Source: Methylococcaceae bacterium
GTDB lineage: Bacteria > Pseudomonadota > Gammaproteobacteria > Methylococcales > Methylomonadaceae
Direction of reading: 5' to 3'
DNA: 29,190 nucleotides
NCBI GenBank assembly: GCA_013138855.1
Contig: WTBX01000072.1
Location: 1-29,190 of the forward strand
Each line of letters starts with the position of its first letter. Position 1 is the first letter of the stretch. Both the position numbers and the translations under genes were made by a program. Under the pieces are notes generated by a model. That model saw only the letters and a list, made by a program, of their open reading frames with translations, was not told where the DNA came from and made no database searches. Below, piece by piece: positions 13,032-20,220 of the stretch.

Positions 13032-15857
13032 ATGAGCGATTTATTAAAACTGTTTCAAGAGTCTTCCGCTTTTTATGGCAGTAATGCTGTTTTTATTGAA
13101 GATTTGTATGAACAATATTTGGAAAATCCTGAGTTAGTCGAAGAAAGCTGGCGTGTTAAGTTTAATGGTTTGCATAATGGCGCAACAGACATTCCTCATA
13201 GCCCTATTGTAGAACGATTTGAAAATTTAGCCGCATCAACCTCAAGTTCAGGGAATTTAGCTAAACTTCAAGGCTTTACCGAGGAGAGCGTTAGAAAACA
13301 AACCGCTGTTGCCAGATTGATTAATCATTATCGTACTTGTGGGCATCAAGTGGCAAACACTAACCCTCTGGAAACGAAGTCCTCGAAGCCTTCCGATTTA
13401 GATGCCGCTTATTATGGACTAGCTGAACCTGATATGGATACCGTTTTCGATACGGGGACTTTGCATGGGGTTGATAAGTTGCCATTACGCAAAATTATTT
13501 CCATCTTAGAAGAGGTTTATTGCGGTGATATTGGCTTTGAATATATGCACATTATCAATGCTGATATTAGACGTTGGTTAAAAAACCATTTGGAAAATCC
13601 ACGCCCTAAGGTATCTGCTGAAAAGCAGCAATCTATTTTAAAGCAATTAACGGCAGCCGAAGGCATAGAAAAATATTTACATCGTCGCTATGTGGGGCAA
13701 AAGCGTTTTTCTTTAGAAGGCGGCGAAAGTTTGATTCCTATTTTGGACGAATTAGTGCAGCAATCAGGTGAGTTGCAAGTTAAAGAAGTCGTTATAGGTA
13801 TGGCGCATCGCGGGCGTTTAAATGTACTCGTAAATATTTTAGGCAAAAGCCCCGCTGTTTTATTTGGTGAATTTGAAGGCACACATACGTCCTCACCCGG
13901 TGTGATAACAGGTGATGTTAAATATCACATGGGGTTTTCATCAGATATTGAAACCGCAGGAGGCGAGGTACATTTAACCCTAGCCTTTAACCCATCACAT
14001 TTGGAAATTATTAACCCTGTGGTCGAAGGTTCGGTAAAAGCGCGACAAGATAGACGCGGCAAAGGCAGCATGAACACCGTTGTGCCTATTTTAATTCATG
14101 GTGATGCTTCTTTCGCAGGACAAGGCATTGTTATGGAAACCTTGAATATGGCAGAAACTCGCGCCTTTCATACGGGCGGCACGGTTCATATTGTCATTAA
14201 CAATCAAATTGGCTTTACCACTAGCAATCCTTTTGATGCACGCTCAACTTTATATTGCACTGATGTTGCCAACATGATTCAAGCACCGATTTTTCATGTC
14301 AATGGCGATAATCCAGAAGCGGTTTTATATGTGACCCAATTGGCACTGGAATACCGCATGAAATTTAATAAAGATGTGGTGATTGATTTAGTTTGTTATC
14401 GTCGTCTAGGTCATAACGAAGCTGACGAACCTGCAACAACCCAACCATTGATGTATAAACAAATTCGCGCTCAAGCGACTACGCGCCAACTTTATGCGGA
14501 AAAATTGATTAAAGAGGGGGTAATTAACGAAGAAGATGCTGAGGCAATGGAACATGAGTACCAACAACAACTAGAGTTAGGAAATATTGTTTCCCGACCT
14601 GTTTTGGAAAATAGTACTTATAGTTACACTCAACAATGGGATAAATATTTAGGTGTAAAATGGAGTCAGCCTTGCAAAACATCGGTATCACTCGATTTAT
14701 TACGCTTTTGTAATGAGCAAATGCAACGTCTACCCGCTGAGTTTGAACTACATGCGCGTGTTGCAAAAGTGATGGATAACCGCTCAAAAATGGCAGCGGG
14801 CGCATTATCTATAGACTGGGGTTGTGCTGAAAATTTGGCGTATGCGACGTTATTAATTGAAAATCATAATGTGCGCTTAACAGGACAAGATGTCGGACGT
14901 GGAACTTTTTCACACCGTCATGCGATGCTGCATAATCAACGTCATGATGAAACCTATATTCCGCTTAAACATCTGGATAGCAATCAAGGGCATATGCAGT
15001 TGTTTAATTCTTTATTATCCGAGGCTGGGGTTTTAGGCTTTGAATATGGCTATAGTTCCACAGAACCTGAAACACTGGTTATTTGGGAAGCTCAGTTTGG
15101 TGATTTTGCGAATGGCGCACAAGTTTTAATTGATCAATTTATTTGTTCTGGCGAAACTAAATGGGGTAGATTATGCGGCTTAGTGATGTTATTGCCGCAT
15201 GGTTTTGAAGGACAAGGGCCTGAACATTCATCTGCGCGTTTAGAGCGTTATTTACAGCTTTGTGCCGATCATAATATACAGGTTTGCTCGCCGACTACGC
15301 CTGCGCAAATTTTTCATTTATTAAGACGACAAATAAAGCGTCCTTATCGTAAACCTTTAGTGGTAATGAGTCCTAAGAGCTTGTTGAGACATAAACTTGC
15401 GGTGTCTACCTTGGAAGATTTAACCGATGGTGAGTTTCAAGTGATTATCAGCGAACACGATAATGAAATAAAAACCAATCAAGTTGATCGGTTGATATTT
15501 TGTGCAGGCAAAGTATATTACGATTTATTAGAACAACGCAGACAAGATAAACTCATTAATGTCGCCATTATTAGAATCGAACAGCTTTATCCTTTTCCAA
15601 GTGAGCGTTTTAAGCAAGAGCTTGATAAATATTCTCATGTACAAGAAATAATATGGTGTCAGGAAGAGCCTAAAAATCAAGGGGCGTGGTATCAATCTAA
15701 GCATCATTTTTTTGATAATTTACTTAAAGATATGGATGTGATTTATTGTGGTCGAGAGCCTTCCGCAGCTCCCGCAGTAGGCAGTTTTTCAGCACATATA
15801 AAACAACAAAAAGAAGTGGTCAATCAGGCCCTTTATGGTAATAAAAAAGGAAAATAA
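13032..15857 (+). CDS. sucA: 2-oxoglutarate dehydrogenase E1 component
   Basis: A 941-residue thiamine-diphosphate enzyme of normal length. It decarboxylates 2-oxoglutarate and succinylates the lipoyl group of SucB. The N-terminal segment with FYGSNAVFIEDLYEQYLENP is the E2-binding tail. The core contains IGMAHRGRLNVLVNILGK, the FNPSHLEIINPVVEG strand, HGDASFAGQGIVMETLNMA (cofactor region), VINNQIGFTTSNP, and LPHGFEGQGPEHSSARLERY in the C-terminal half. All look intact. sucB starts 2 bp after its stop, with the sucB ribosome binding site inside the sucA 3' end. A MITE-like element and a small palindrome lie upstream. Confidence 0.97.
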   Translation: MSDLLKLFQESSAFYGSNAVFIEDLYEQYLENPELVEESWRVKFNGLHNGATDIPHSPIVERFENLAASTSSSGNLAKLQGFTEESVRKQTAVARLINHYRTCGHQVANTNPLETKSSKPSDLDAAYYGLAEPDMDTVFDTGTLHGVDKLPLRKIISILEEVYCGDIGFEYMHIINADIRRWLKNHLENPRPKVSAEKQQSILKQLTAAEGIEKYLHRRYVGQKRFSLEGGESLIPILDELVQQSGELQVKEVVIGMAHRGRLNVLVNILGKSPAVLFGEFEGTHTSSPGVITGDVKYHMGFSSDIETAGGEVHLTLAFNPSHLEIINPVVEGSVKARQDRRGKGSMNTVVPILIHGDASFAGQGIVMETLNMAETRAFHTGGTVHIVINNQIGFTTSNPFDARSTLYCTDVANMIQAPIFHVNGDNPEAVLYVTQLALEYRMKFNKDVVIDLVCYRRLGHNEADEPATTQPLMYKQIRAQATTRQLYAEKLIKEGVINEEDAEAMEHEYQQQLELGNIVSRPVLENSTYSYTQQWDKYLGVKWSQPCKTSVSLDLLRFCNEQMQRLPAEFELHARVAKVMDNRSKMAAGALSIDWGCAENLAYATLLIENHNVRLTGQDVGRGTFSHRHAMLHNQRHDETYIPLKHLDSNQGHMQLFNSLLSEAGVLGFEYGYSSTEPETLVIWEAQFGDFANGAQVLIDQFICSGETKWGRLCGLVMLLPHGFEGQGPEHSSARLERYLQLCADHNIQVCSPTTPAQIFHLLRRQIKRPYRKPLVVMSPKSLLRHKLAVSTLEDLTDGEFQVIISEHDNEIKTNQVDRLIFCAGKVYYDLLEQRRQDKLINVAIIRIEQLYPFPSERFKQELDKYSHVQEIIWCQEEPKNQGAWYQSKHHFFDNLLKDMDVIYCGREPSAAPAVGSFSAHIKQQKEVVNQALYGNKKGK

Positions 15858-15859
15858 TC

Positions 15860-17125
15860 ATGACGGTGGAAATTTTAGTTCCTAATTTGCCCGAATCTGT
15901 TGCCGATGCAACAATCGTTGCTTGGCATAAAAAACAGGGCGAATTTGTTGAAAAACATGAAAATTTAGTTGATCTTGAAACCGATAAAGTCGTGTTGGAA
16001 GTTCCTGCACCTGAATCAGGTGTTTTAAGTCGAATTGTAAAAAATAATGGTGATTTAGTCATTGCCAGCGATGTATTAGCGGTGCTTGATACTTCTGCAA
16101 CAGCGACTGAAACGAAAGCATCCGCTAGCACCGCGATTGAAGAAGAACTCAATCACGTTGATGAAAGTGATGACATCGCTTTAAGCCCCGCAGTGAGACG
16201 TTTAATTAATGAACATCATTTAAATCCTGCTGCAATCACAGGCACAGGTAAACATGGACGACTAACCAAAACCGACGTATTAAACTTTTTAAGTCAACAG
16301 GATGTTAGCGAAAAATCATCCGCCGATATGATTGTTGATGCCAATACCGAGGCTAAAACAGAGATAGGAGCTAAAACAGAAGTCAAAGCCGAAAAGCTAG
16401 AAACTGCTGCTCCTACAGAAGGGTTTCGCCCAGAACAGCGCGTACCGATGACGCGCTTACGTGCTAAGGTCGCAGAGCGTTTATTAGAAGCCCAGCAAAA
16501 TGCGGCCATGTTAACCACGTTTAACGAAGTTAATATGCAGGCTGTCATAGATTTACGCCAGAAATATAAAGCACGTTTTGAGAAAAAACATGAGATTAAA
16601 CTCGGTTTCATGTCTTTTTTTGTTAAAGCCTCCATCGAAGCCTTAAAACGCTTTCCTGCGATTAATGCCTCTATAGATGATAATGATATTATCTATCACG
16701 GTTACTATGATATGGGGATTGCGGTAACAACACCGCGTGGCTTAATTGTTCCCGTTGTTCGCGATGCCGATCAACTTGATTTTGCAGGTATCGAAAAAAG
16801 CATTGCTGATTTTGGTAAGAAAGCGCGTGAAGGTTCATTAAGTTATGAAGATTTAACGGGCGGTACCTTTACTATTACTAACGGGGGGATTTTTGGCTCA
16901 ATGTTATCTACCCCGATTCTCAATCCGCCACAATGTGCGATTTTAGGAATGCACGCCATTAAGGAACGCCCTGTGGTTGAGGAGGGAGAAATTGTTATTC
17001 GTCCCATTATGTATTTAGCACTCTCCTACGATCACCGTTTAGTCGATGGTAGTGAAGCGGTACAATTTTTAGTGACGATTAAAGAGTGCCTAGAATCCCC
17101 CGCTCATTTATTACTTAATATTTAA
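15860..17125 (+). CDS. sucB: Dihydrolipoyllysine-residue succinyltransferase (E2)
   Basis: A 421-residue E2 of the 2-oxoglutarate dehydrogenase complex. Residues 1-77 form the lipoyl domain, with the lipoylated Lys43 in LETDKVVLEV. A linker rich in Ala/Thr/Glu follows. Residues about 117-155 are the peripheral subunit-binding domain (LSPAVRRLINEHHLNPAAI..GKHGRLTKTDV), which should hold E1 or E3. The catalytic domain from about 190 ends with SYDHRLVDGSEA; His392 and Asp396 are the active-site pair. All motifs are intact. AAGGAAAAT precedes the ATG at the end of sucA. An Ala/Lys/Glu-rich second linker (residues about 165-185) contains short imperfect repeats of TEAKTE. Confidence 0.97.
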   Translation: MTVEILVPNLPESVADATIVAWHKKQGEFVEKHENLVDLETDKVVLEVPAPESGVLSRIVKNNGDLVIASDVLAVLDTSATATETKASASTAIEEELNHVDESDDIALSPAVRRLINEHHLNPAAITGTGKHGRLTKTDVLNFLSQQDVSEKSSADMIVDANTEAKTEIGAKTEVKAEKLETAAPTEGFRPEQRVPMTRLRAKVAERLLEAQQNAAMLTTFNEVNMQAVIDLRQKYKARFEKKHEIKLGFMSFFVKASIEALKRFPAINASIDDNDIIYHGYYDMGIAVTTPRGLIVPVVRDADQLDFAGIEKSIADFGKKAREGSLSYEDLTGGTFTITNGGIFGSMLSTPILNPPQCAILGMHAIKERPVVEEGEIVIRPIMYLALSYDHRLVDGSEAVQFLVTIKECLESPAHLLLNI

Positions 17126-17129
17126 CTGA

Positions 17130-17299
17130 TAAGTACCTAAGCATAACACTCGTGTATTTTTATATTTGCTGGAGCCGCGACTTTAGTCGCGGAAACCTCG
17201 CAATAACACTACGTTTTTTAAAGGTTAATAGTATTTTAACGCTCTAGCGCGACTAAAGTCGCGGCTCCGAATATACGAAAACTTTAGCTCAGGTACTTA
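17130..17299. repeat. Nested inverted repeat between sucB and the lpd homologue
   Basis: Outer arms TAAGTACCTAAGC (17130-17142) and GCTCAGGTACTTA (17287-17299) match with one mismatch. Inside lies a 98-bp element (17171-17268) bounded by GGAGCCGCGACTTTAGTCGC and its inverse, of the same end type as copies 1 and 2 but with a different interior. It lies 5 bp after the sucB stop, so it may end the sucAB transcript. Confidence 0.7.
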
Positions 17300-17340
17300 C
17301 TACGCACTATATAAATGATATTTAGCTATTTTCTTTTTTA

Positions 17341-17426
17341 TGCGTAACATCAGTCTTTAAGGGGCTCAGAAATTAATAATCTACCATGTGCTTCATGGTT
17401 ATAAAACTTACAATAGGTAGATTATT
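17341..17426. repeat. Reversed CTGATGTTACGCA motif followed by an AATAATCTACC inverted repeat
   Basis: TGCGTAACATCAG (17341-17353) is the reverse of the motif at 10284. At 17375-17385 and 17416-17426, AATAATCTACC and GGTAGATTATT are perfect inverted arms around an inner ACCATG..CATGGT stem. Partial sequence resembling the GTCGTG..CGCACGA repeat end follows at about 17460-17475. With the preceding element, this fills the 401-bp gap before the lpd homologue. Confidence 0.6.
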
Positions 17427-17526
17427 TATTTCTTGCTTCCTAAATAAAGTCACGGGGTTAGTCGTGGCGCACGATGTTAAGGCATCGGTTTCAAATATTA
17501 TTCCGATTATTCAATAAGGTACAACA

Positions 17527-18972
17527 ATGCCAAACGAAAACCCCATATACGATGTTATTGTTATAGGTGCAGGCCCCGCAGGCTATGTCGCCGCTATTAG
17601 AGCAGCACAACTGGGTTTAAAAGTCGCCTGTATAGACAACTGGAAAAATCAGAAAAACCAGCATAGCTTAGGCGGGACTTATATCAATGCAGGCAGCATC
17701 CCTTCAATGGCATTACTGGAATCCTCCAAAATTTATCATTTGTTAAAACATGATGTCGCTCAACATGGCATAGAAACAGGCGAGGTTTCATTAGACCTTA
17801 AACAAATGATTGCGCGTAAAAACCAAGTAGTTCGCACTTTAAGCGAGCAGATTAGAGACAGTTTTAATCATCATAAAATCGATTGCATCTATGGACGCGG
17901 TTGTTTATTAAATGCGACACAAGTTGACGTTGTTCCATTAGATAAAGCTAAACCGTACACGCTGGAAGCTAAAAATATTATTTTAGCCACAGGCTCTAAA
18001 CCTGTAGGTATGCCTTGTGCGGAAATTGATGATGAGTTTATTATCGACTCCAATACCACGCTGGACATGGATACCGTTCCTAAACGACTAGGGATTATCG
18101 GTGCAGGTATTATAGGGCTAGAGCTTGCAGGAATTTGGAATCGTTTAGGTTCTGAGGTGATTTTACTTGATGCACAAGAAAGTTTTTTAACCACGCCCGA
18201 TTTTCAAATCTCACGCGAAGCTTACAAAATATACACCAAGCAAGGTTTAGATTTACGCTTAGGGGCGAGAGTCATTTCTGCAAAAAAAGCCAACAAAAAA
18301 GTTATTGTTGAATATCAAGACCAAGAAGGCACCCATACTTTAAGGCTGGATAAACTCATTGTTGCCACAGGTAGGCGACCGAATACCGAACAACTTGCCG
18401 CAGCCGAAGCCAATTTACTTTTAAACGAAAGTGGTTTTGTTCATGTTGATGAAAACTGCTGCACCAATCTTCCCGCTGTTTATGCCATTGGTGATTTAAC
18501 CTTATTAGGGCCTATGCTGGCACATAAAGGCTTAGAAGAAGGGGTTTTTGTTGCCGAACAAATAGCCAACCAACACAATCCGATTAATTATGATGTCATT
18601 CCTAGCGTTATTTACACCGAGCCAGAAATCGCATGGGTAGGGCAAACAGAGCAAGCGTTAAAAGCAATGGGGGAAAACTACAAAGTTGGAATTTTTCCAT
18701 TAAGTGCGACAGGAAGAGGACAAGCCATTAACAAAACAGATGGCATGGTCAAAATTATCACGCAAGCAGAAAGTGATGTGATTTTAGGCGTGCATATCAT
18801 CGGCACGAATGCTTCCGAATTGATTGCAGAAGCGGTACTCGCAATGGAGTTTTCCGCCAGTAGTGAAGATTTAGCGCGAACTATTCATGCACACCCCAGT
18901 ATCTCAGAAGCCTTGCAGGGCGCAGCATTAAGCCTTGATAACCGTTCTATCCATATCACAACATTACAATAG
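17527..18972 (+). CDS. lpd: Lipoamide dehydrogenase homologue lacking both redox cysteines
   Basis: A 481-residue pyridine-nucleotide disulfide oxidoreductase closest to the E3 proteins of 2-oxoglutarate dehydrogenase loci. The FAD-binding IVIGAGPAGYVAAIRAAQLG, the NAD-binding LGIIGAGIIGLELAGIWNRL, the second FAD motif VYAIGDLTLLGPMLAHKG, and the C-terminal HAHPSISEA with the His456-Glu461 dyad are all present. The disulfide motif, normally GGTCLNVGCIPSKAL, reads GGTYINAGSIPSMAL. Both cysteines (Tyr52 and Ser57 here) and the following Lys (Met61) are gone. The frame is open and otherwise conserved, so this is not simple decay. It may be a diaphorase, a structural E3 or another NAD(P)H flavoenzyme. 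It is separated from sucB by 401 bp of repeats and has its own AAGGT ribosome binding site. Confidence 0.85.
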   Translation: MPNENPIYDVIVIGAGPAGYVAAIRAAQLGLKVACIDNWKNQKNQHSLGGTYINAGSIPSMALLESSKIYHLLKHDVAQHGIETGEVSLDLKQMIARKNQVVRTLSEQIRDSFNHHKIDCIYGRGCLLNATQVDVVPLDKAKPYTLEAKNIILATGSKPVGMPCAEIDDEFIIDSNTTLDMDTVPKRLGIIGAGIIGLELAGIWNRLGSEVILLDAQESFLTTPDFQISREAYKIYTKQGLDLRLGARVISAKKANKKVIVEYQDQEGTHTLRLDKLIVATGRRPNTEQLAAAEANLLLNESGFVHVDENCCTNLPAVYAIGDLTLLGPMLAHKGLEEGVFVAEQIANQHNPINYDVIPSVIYTEPEIAWVGQTEQALKAMGENYKVGIFPLSATGRGQAINKTDGMVKIITQAESDVILGVHIIGTNASELIAEAVLAMEFSASSEDLARTIHAHPSISEALQGAALSLDNRSIHITTLQ

Positions 18973-19057
18973 TTCTGTGTTTTCTATTTCCAATCAGCCT
19001 CTAAGTATTATGGAACTTCTGTAAGTAAGAAGACATAATTATCCTAACATTTATCTA

Positions 19058-19151
19058 AACCGTTAAAACGGTTGAGTTTGTGCTTTTAACATAGCCCACG
19101 GCTTAAGCCGTGGGCTATGTTATGTAGGTAGAAATAACCGTTTTAACGGTT
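19058..19151. repeat. Triple palindrome cluster AACCGTT / ACATAGCCCACGG / AACGGTT
   Basis: Three palindromes in a row: AACCGTTAAAACGGTT (19058-19073), a perfect 34-bp palindrome centred on CACGGCTTAAGCCGTG (19088-19121), and AACCGTTTTAACGGTT (19136-19151). The same cluster with minor changes is at 19924-20017 inside element C. It fills most of the 282-bp gap before the NTAQ1 gene. Confidence 0.75.
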
Positions 19152-19254
19152 TCTTGCTTATCTTCTGCAAGATAGCAAAATGTAGGATACTTTTGACCAC
19201 TTACTCTACAAGAGTTGATAAACCGAAAAGTCTTGAGAAAAATACAAGGAGTCC

Positions 19255-19800
19255 ATGAAAGATAAAAAACACTATCATTACACTGCATTATTCTGTGAAG
19301 AAAATATATGGCATCTTGCTAAAACACTGGAGAATGAAGGTTTTAGCATGGAAAATATGACCGTGTTATTACTTAGTAATCCTTTGCAACAGATCGTTGT
19401 TTTAAATCAATCTAGCTGTCCTGAGGGAGAAGCTGTCATTTGGGATTATCATGTCATTTTGCAGTTAGAAAAAAATAATCAGCCGTGGATTTATGATTTT
19501 GATTCTCGATTAGATTTTCCCATTAGCAAAAAGTCCTATTTTTGCGCCAGTTTTCCTAAGCCAGATGCTTTGCATAAGCCTTATCAAATGTTTATTCGTT
19601 ATATTCCTGCAAACAATTATTTACAGCGTTTTAGTTCGGATAGAAGTCATATGAAAGGCATTATTAGTGCTGATAAATTTCCTAGTTATCCACCGATTTT
19701 GGCAAAAAGGATAGCTGAGCGAATCACGCTCACAGAATATTTCGATATATCTCGTTGCTTAAGTGATGGGAGTTGGGTTGAGCGGTATTTAGATAACTGA
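19255..19800 (+). CDS. Protein N-terminal glutamine amidohydrolase (NTAQ1/WDYHV type)
   Basis: A 181-residue cytoplasmic protein that resembles the eukaryotic N-degron enzyme NTAQ1, which converts N-terminal Gln of proteins to Glu. The Cys-His-Asp triad is present in its usual contexts: Cys14 in YTALFCEENIW, His66 in VIWDYHV, and Asp81 in WIYDFDSRLDFP. Further shared segments are YLQRFSSDRSHMKG and a Pro-Tyr-Pro stretch near the end. GGAG lies close before the ATG. The last residues and the TGA stop run straight into the repeated motif CTGATGTTACG, so the C-terminus may be repeat-defined. Bacterial members are sparse. Function is by homology; partners are unknown. Confidence 0.8.
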   Translation: MKDKKHYHYTALFCEENIWHLAKTLENEGFSMENMTVLLLSNPLQQIVVLNQSSCPEGEAVIWDYHVILQLEKNNQPWIYDFDSRLDFPISKKSYFCASFPKPDALHKPYQMFIRYIPANNYLQRFSSDRSHMKGIISADKFPSYPPILAKRIAERITLTEYFDISRCLSDGSWVERYLDN

Positions 19801-19807
19801 TGTTACG
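19797..19807. repeat. CTGATGTTACG motif providing the NTAQ1 stop codon
   Basis: An 11-base version of the motif at 10284-10296 and 23608-23620. The TGA inside it (19798-19800) is the stop of the upstream gene. About 30 bp later composite element C begins, with the same ATTAAAAGACTGGCGG junction as in copy B. Confidence 0.5.
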
Positions 19808-19831
19808 AAAAAAATGCCAATCTGTAGAATT

Positions 19832-20110
19832 AAAAGACTGGCGGTAAACTGAAGGGCGAAGCCCTTTGGTTTGCTGCCAGTCCCCACGCTTATATTGTCC
19901 ATAATTATTCTAACATTTCTATAAACCGTTAAAACGGTTGATATTGTGCTTTTCACATAGCCCACGGCTTAAGCCGTGGGCTATGTTTATTAATTGAGAA
20001 TAACCGTTTCAACGGTTTTTAGCTAAAATGTTGGGATGCTTTTGAGCGTTTACTTAGTGGGGACTGGCAGCTACCCAAAAGACTGCGTCTTTCAGGTAGC
20101 CGCCAGCCTT
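19832..20110. repeat. Composite MITE-like element, copy C, with different cargo
   Basis: End hairpins at 19836-19882 and 20062-20108 are near-identical to those of copies A and B. The interior is not the CATGAAG hairpin but the AACCGTT / CCCACGGCTTAAGCCGTGGG / AACGGTT triple palindrome (19924-20017). The AAGTTTCGGAAGTTATTAAA and ATTCATTCCTTA spacer, normally inside A and B, lies outside the right end here (about 20162-20195). The element fills the 420-bp gap between two convergent genes; nothing else was seen there. Confidence 0.8.
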
Positions 20111-20220
20111 ATGTATATATTCTAACAAAACAAAAAAACACTGGAAGCAAGGCTTAACCTTAAGTTTCGGAAGTTATTAAAGATTCATTCCTTACTGCCA
20201 CATGTTAAATTTCTAAGCTG

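Noticed and set aside
14524..14805. Minus-strand open frame of 93 codons within sucA
   Set aside because: It is the shadow of a strongly conserved coding region on the plus strand.
17527..18972. Soluble pyridine nucleotide transhydrogenase (SthA) in place of Lpd
   Set aside because: SthA keeps the first Cys (CTHWGT), whereas here both are gone, and the C-terminal half and locus match 2-oxoglutarate dehydrogenase E3 proteins much better.
1577..20110. CRISPR array suggested by repeated hairpins
   Set aside because: The repeats are far apart, are themselves inverted, differ in cargo and have no regular spacers or cas genes.
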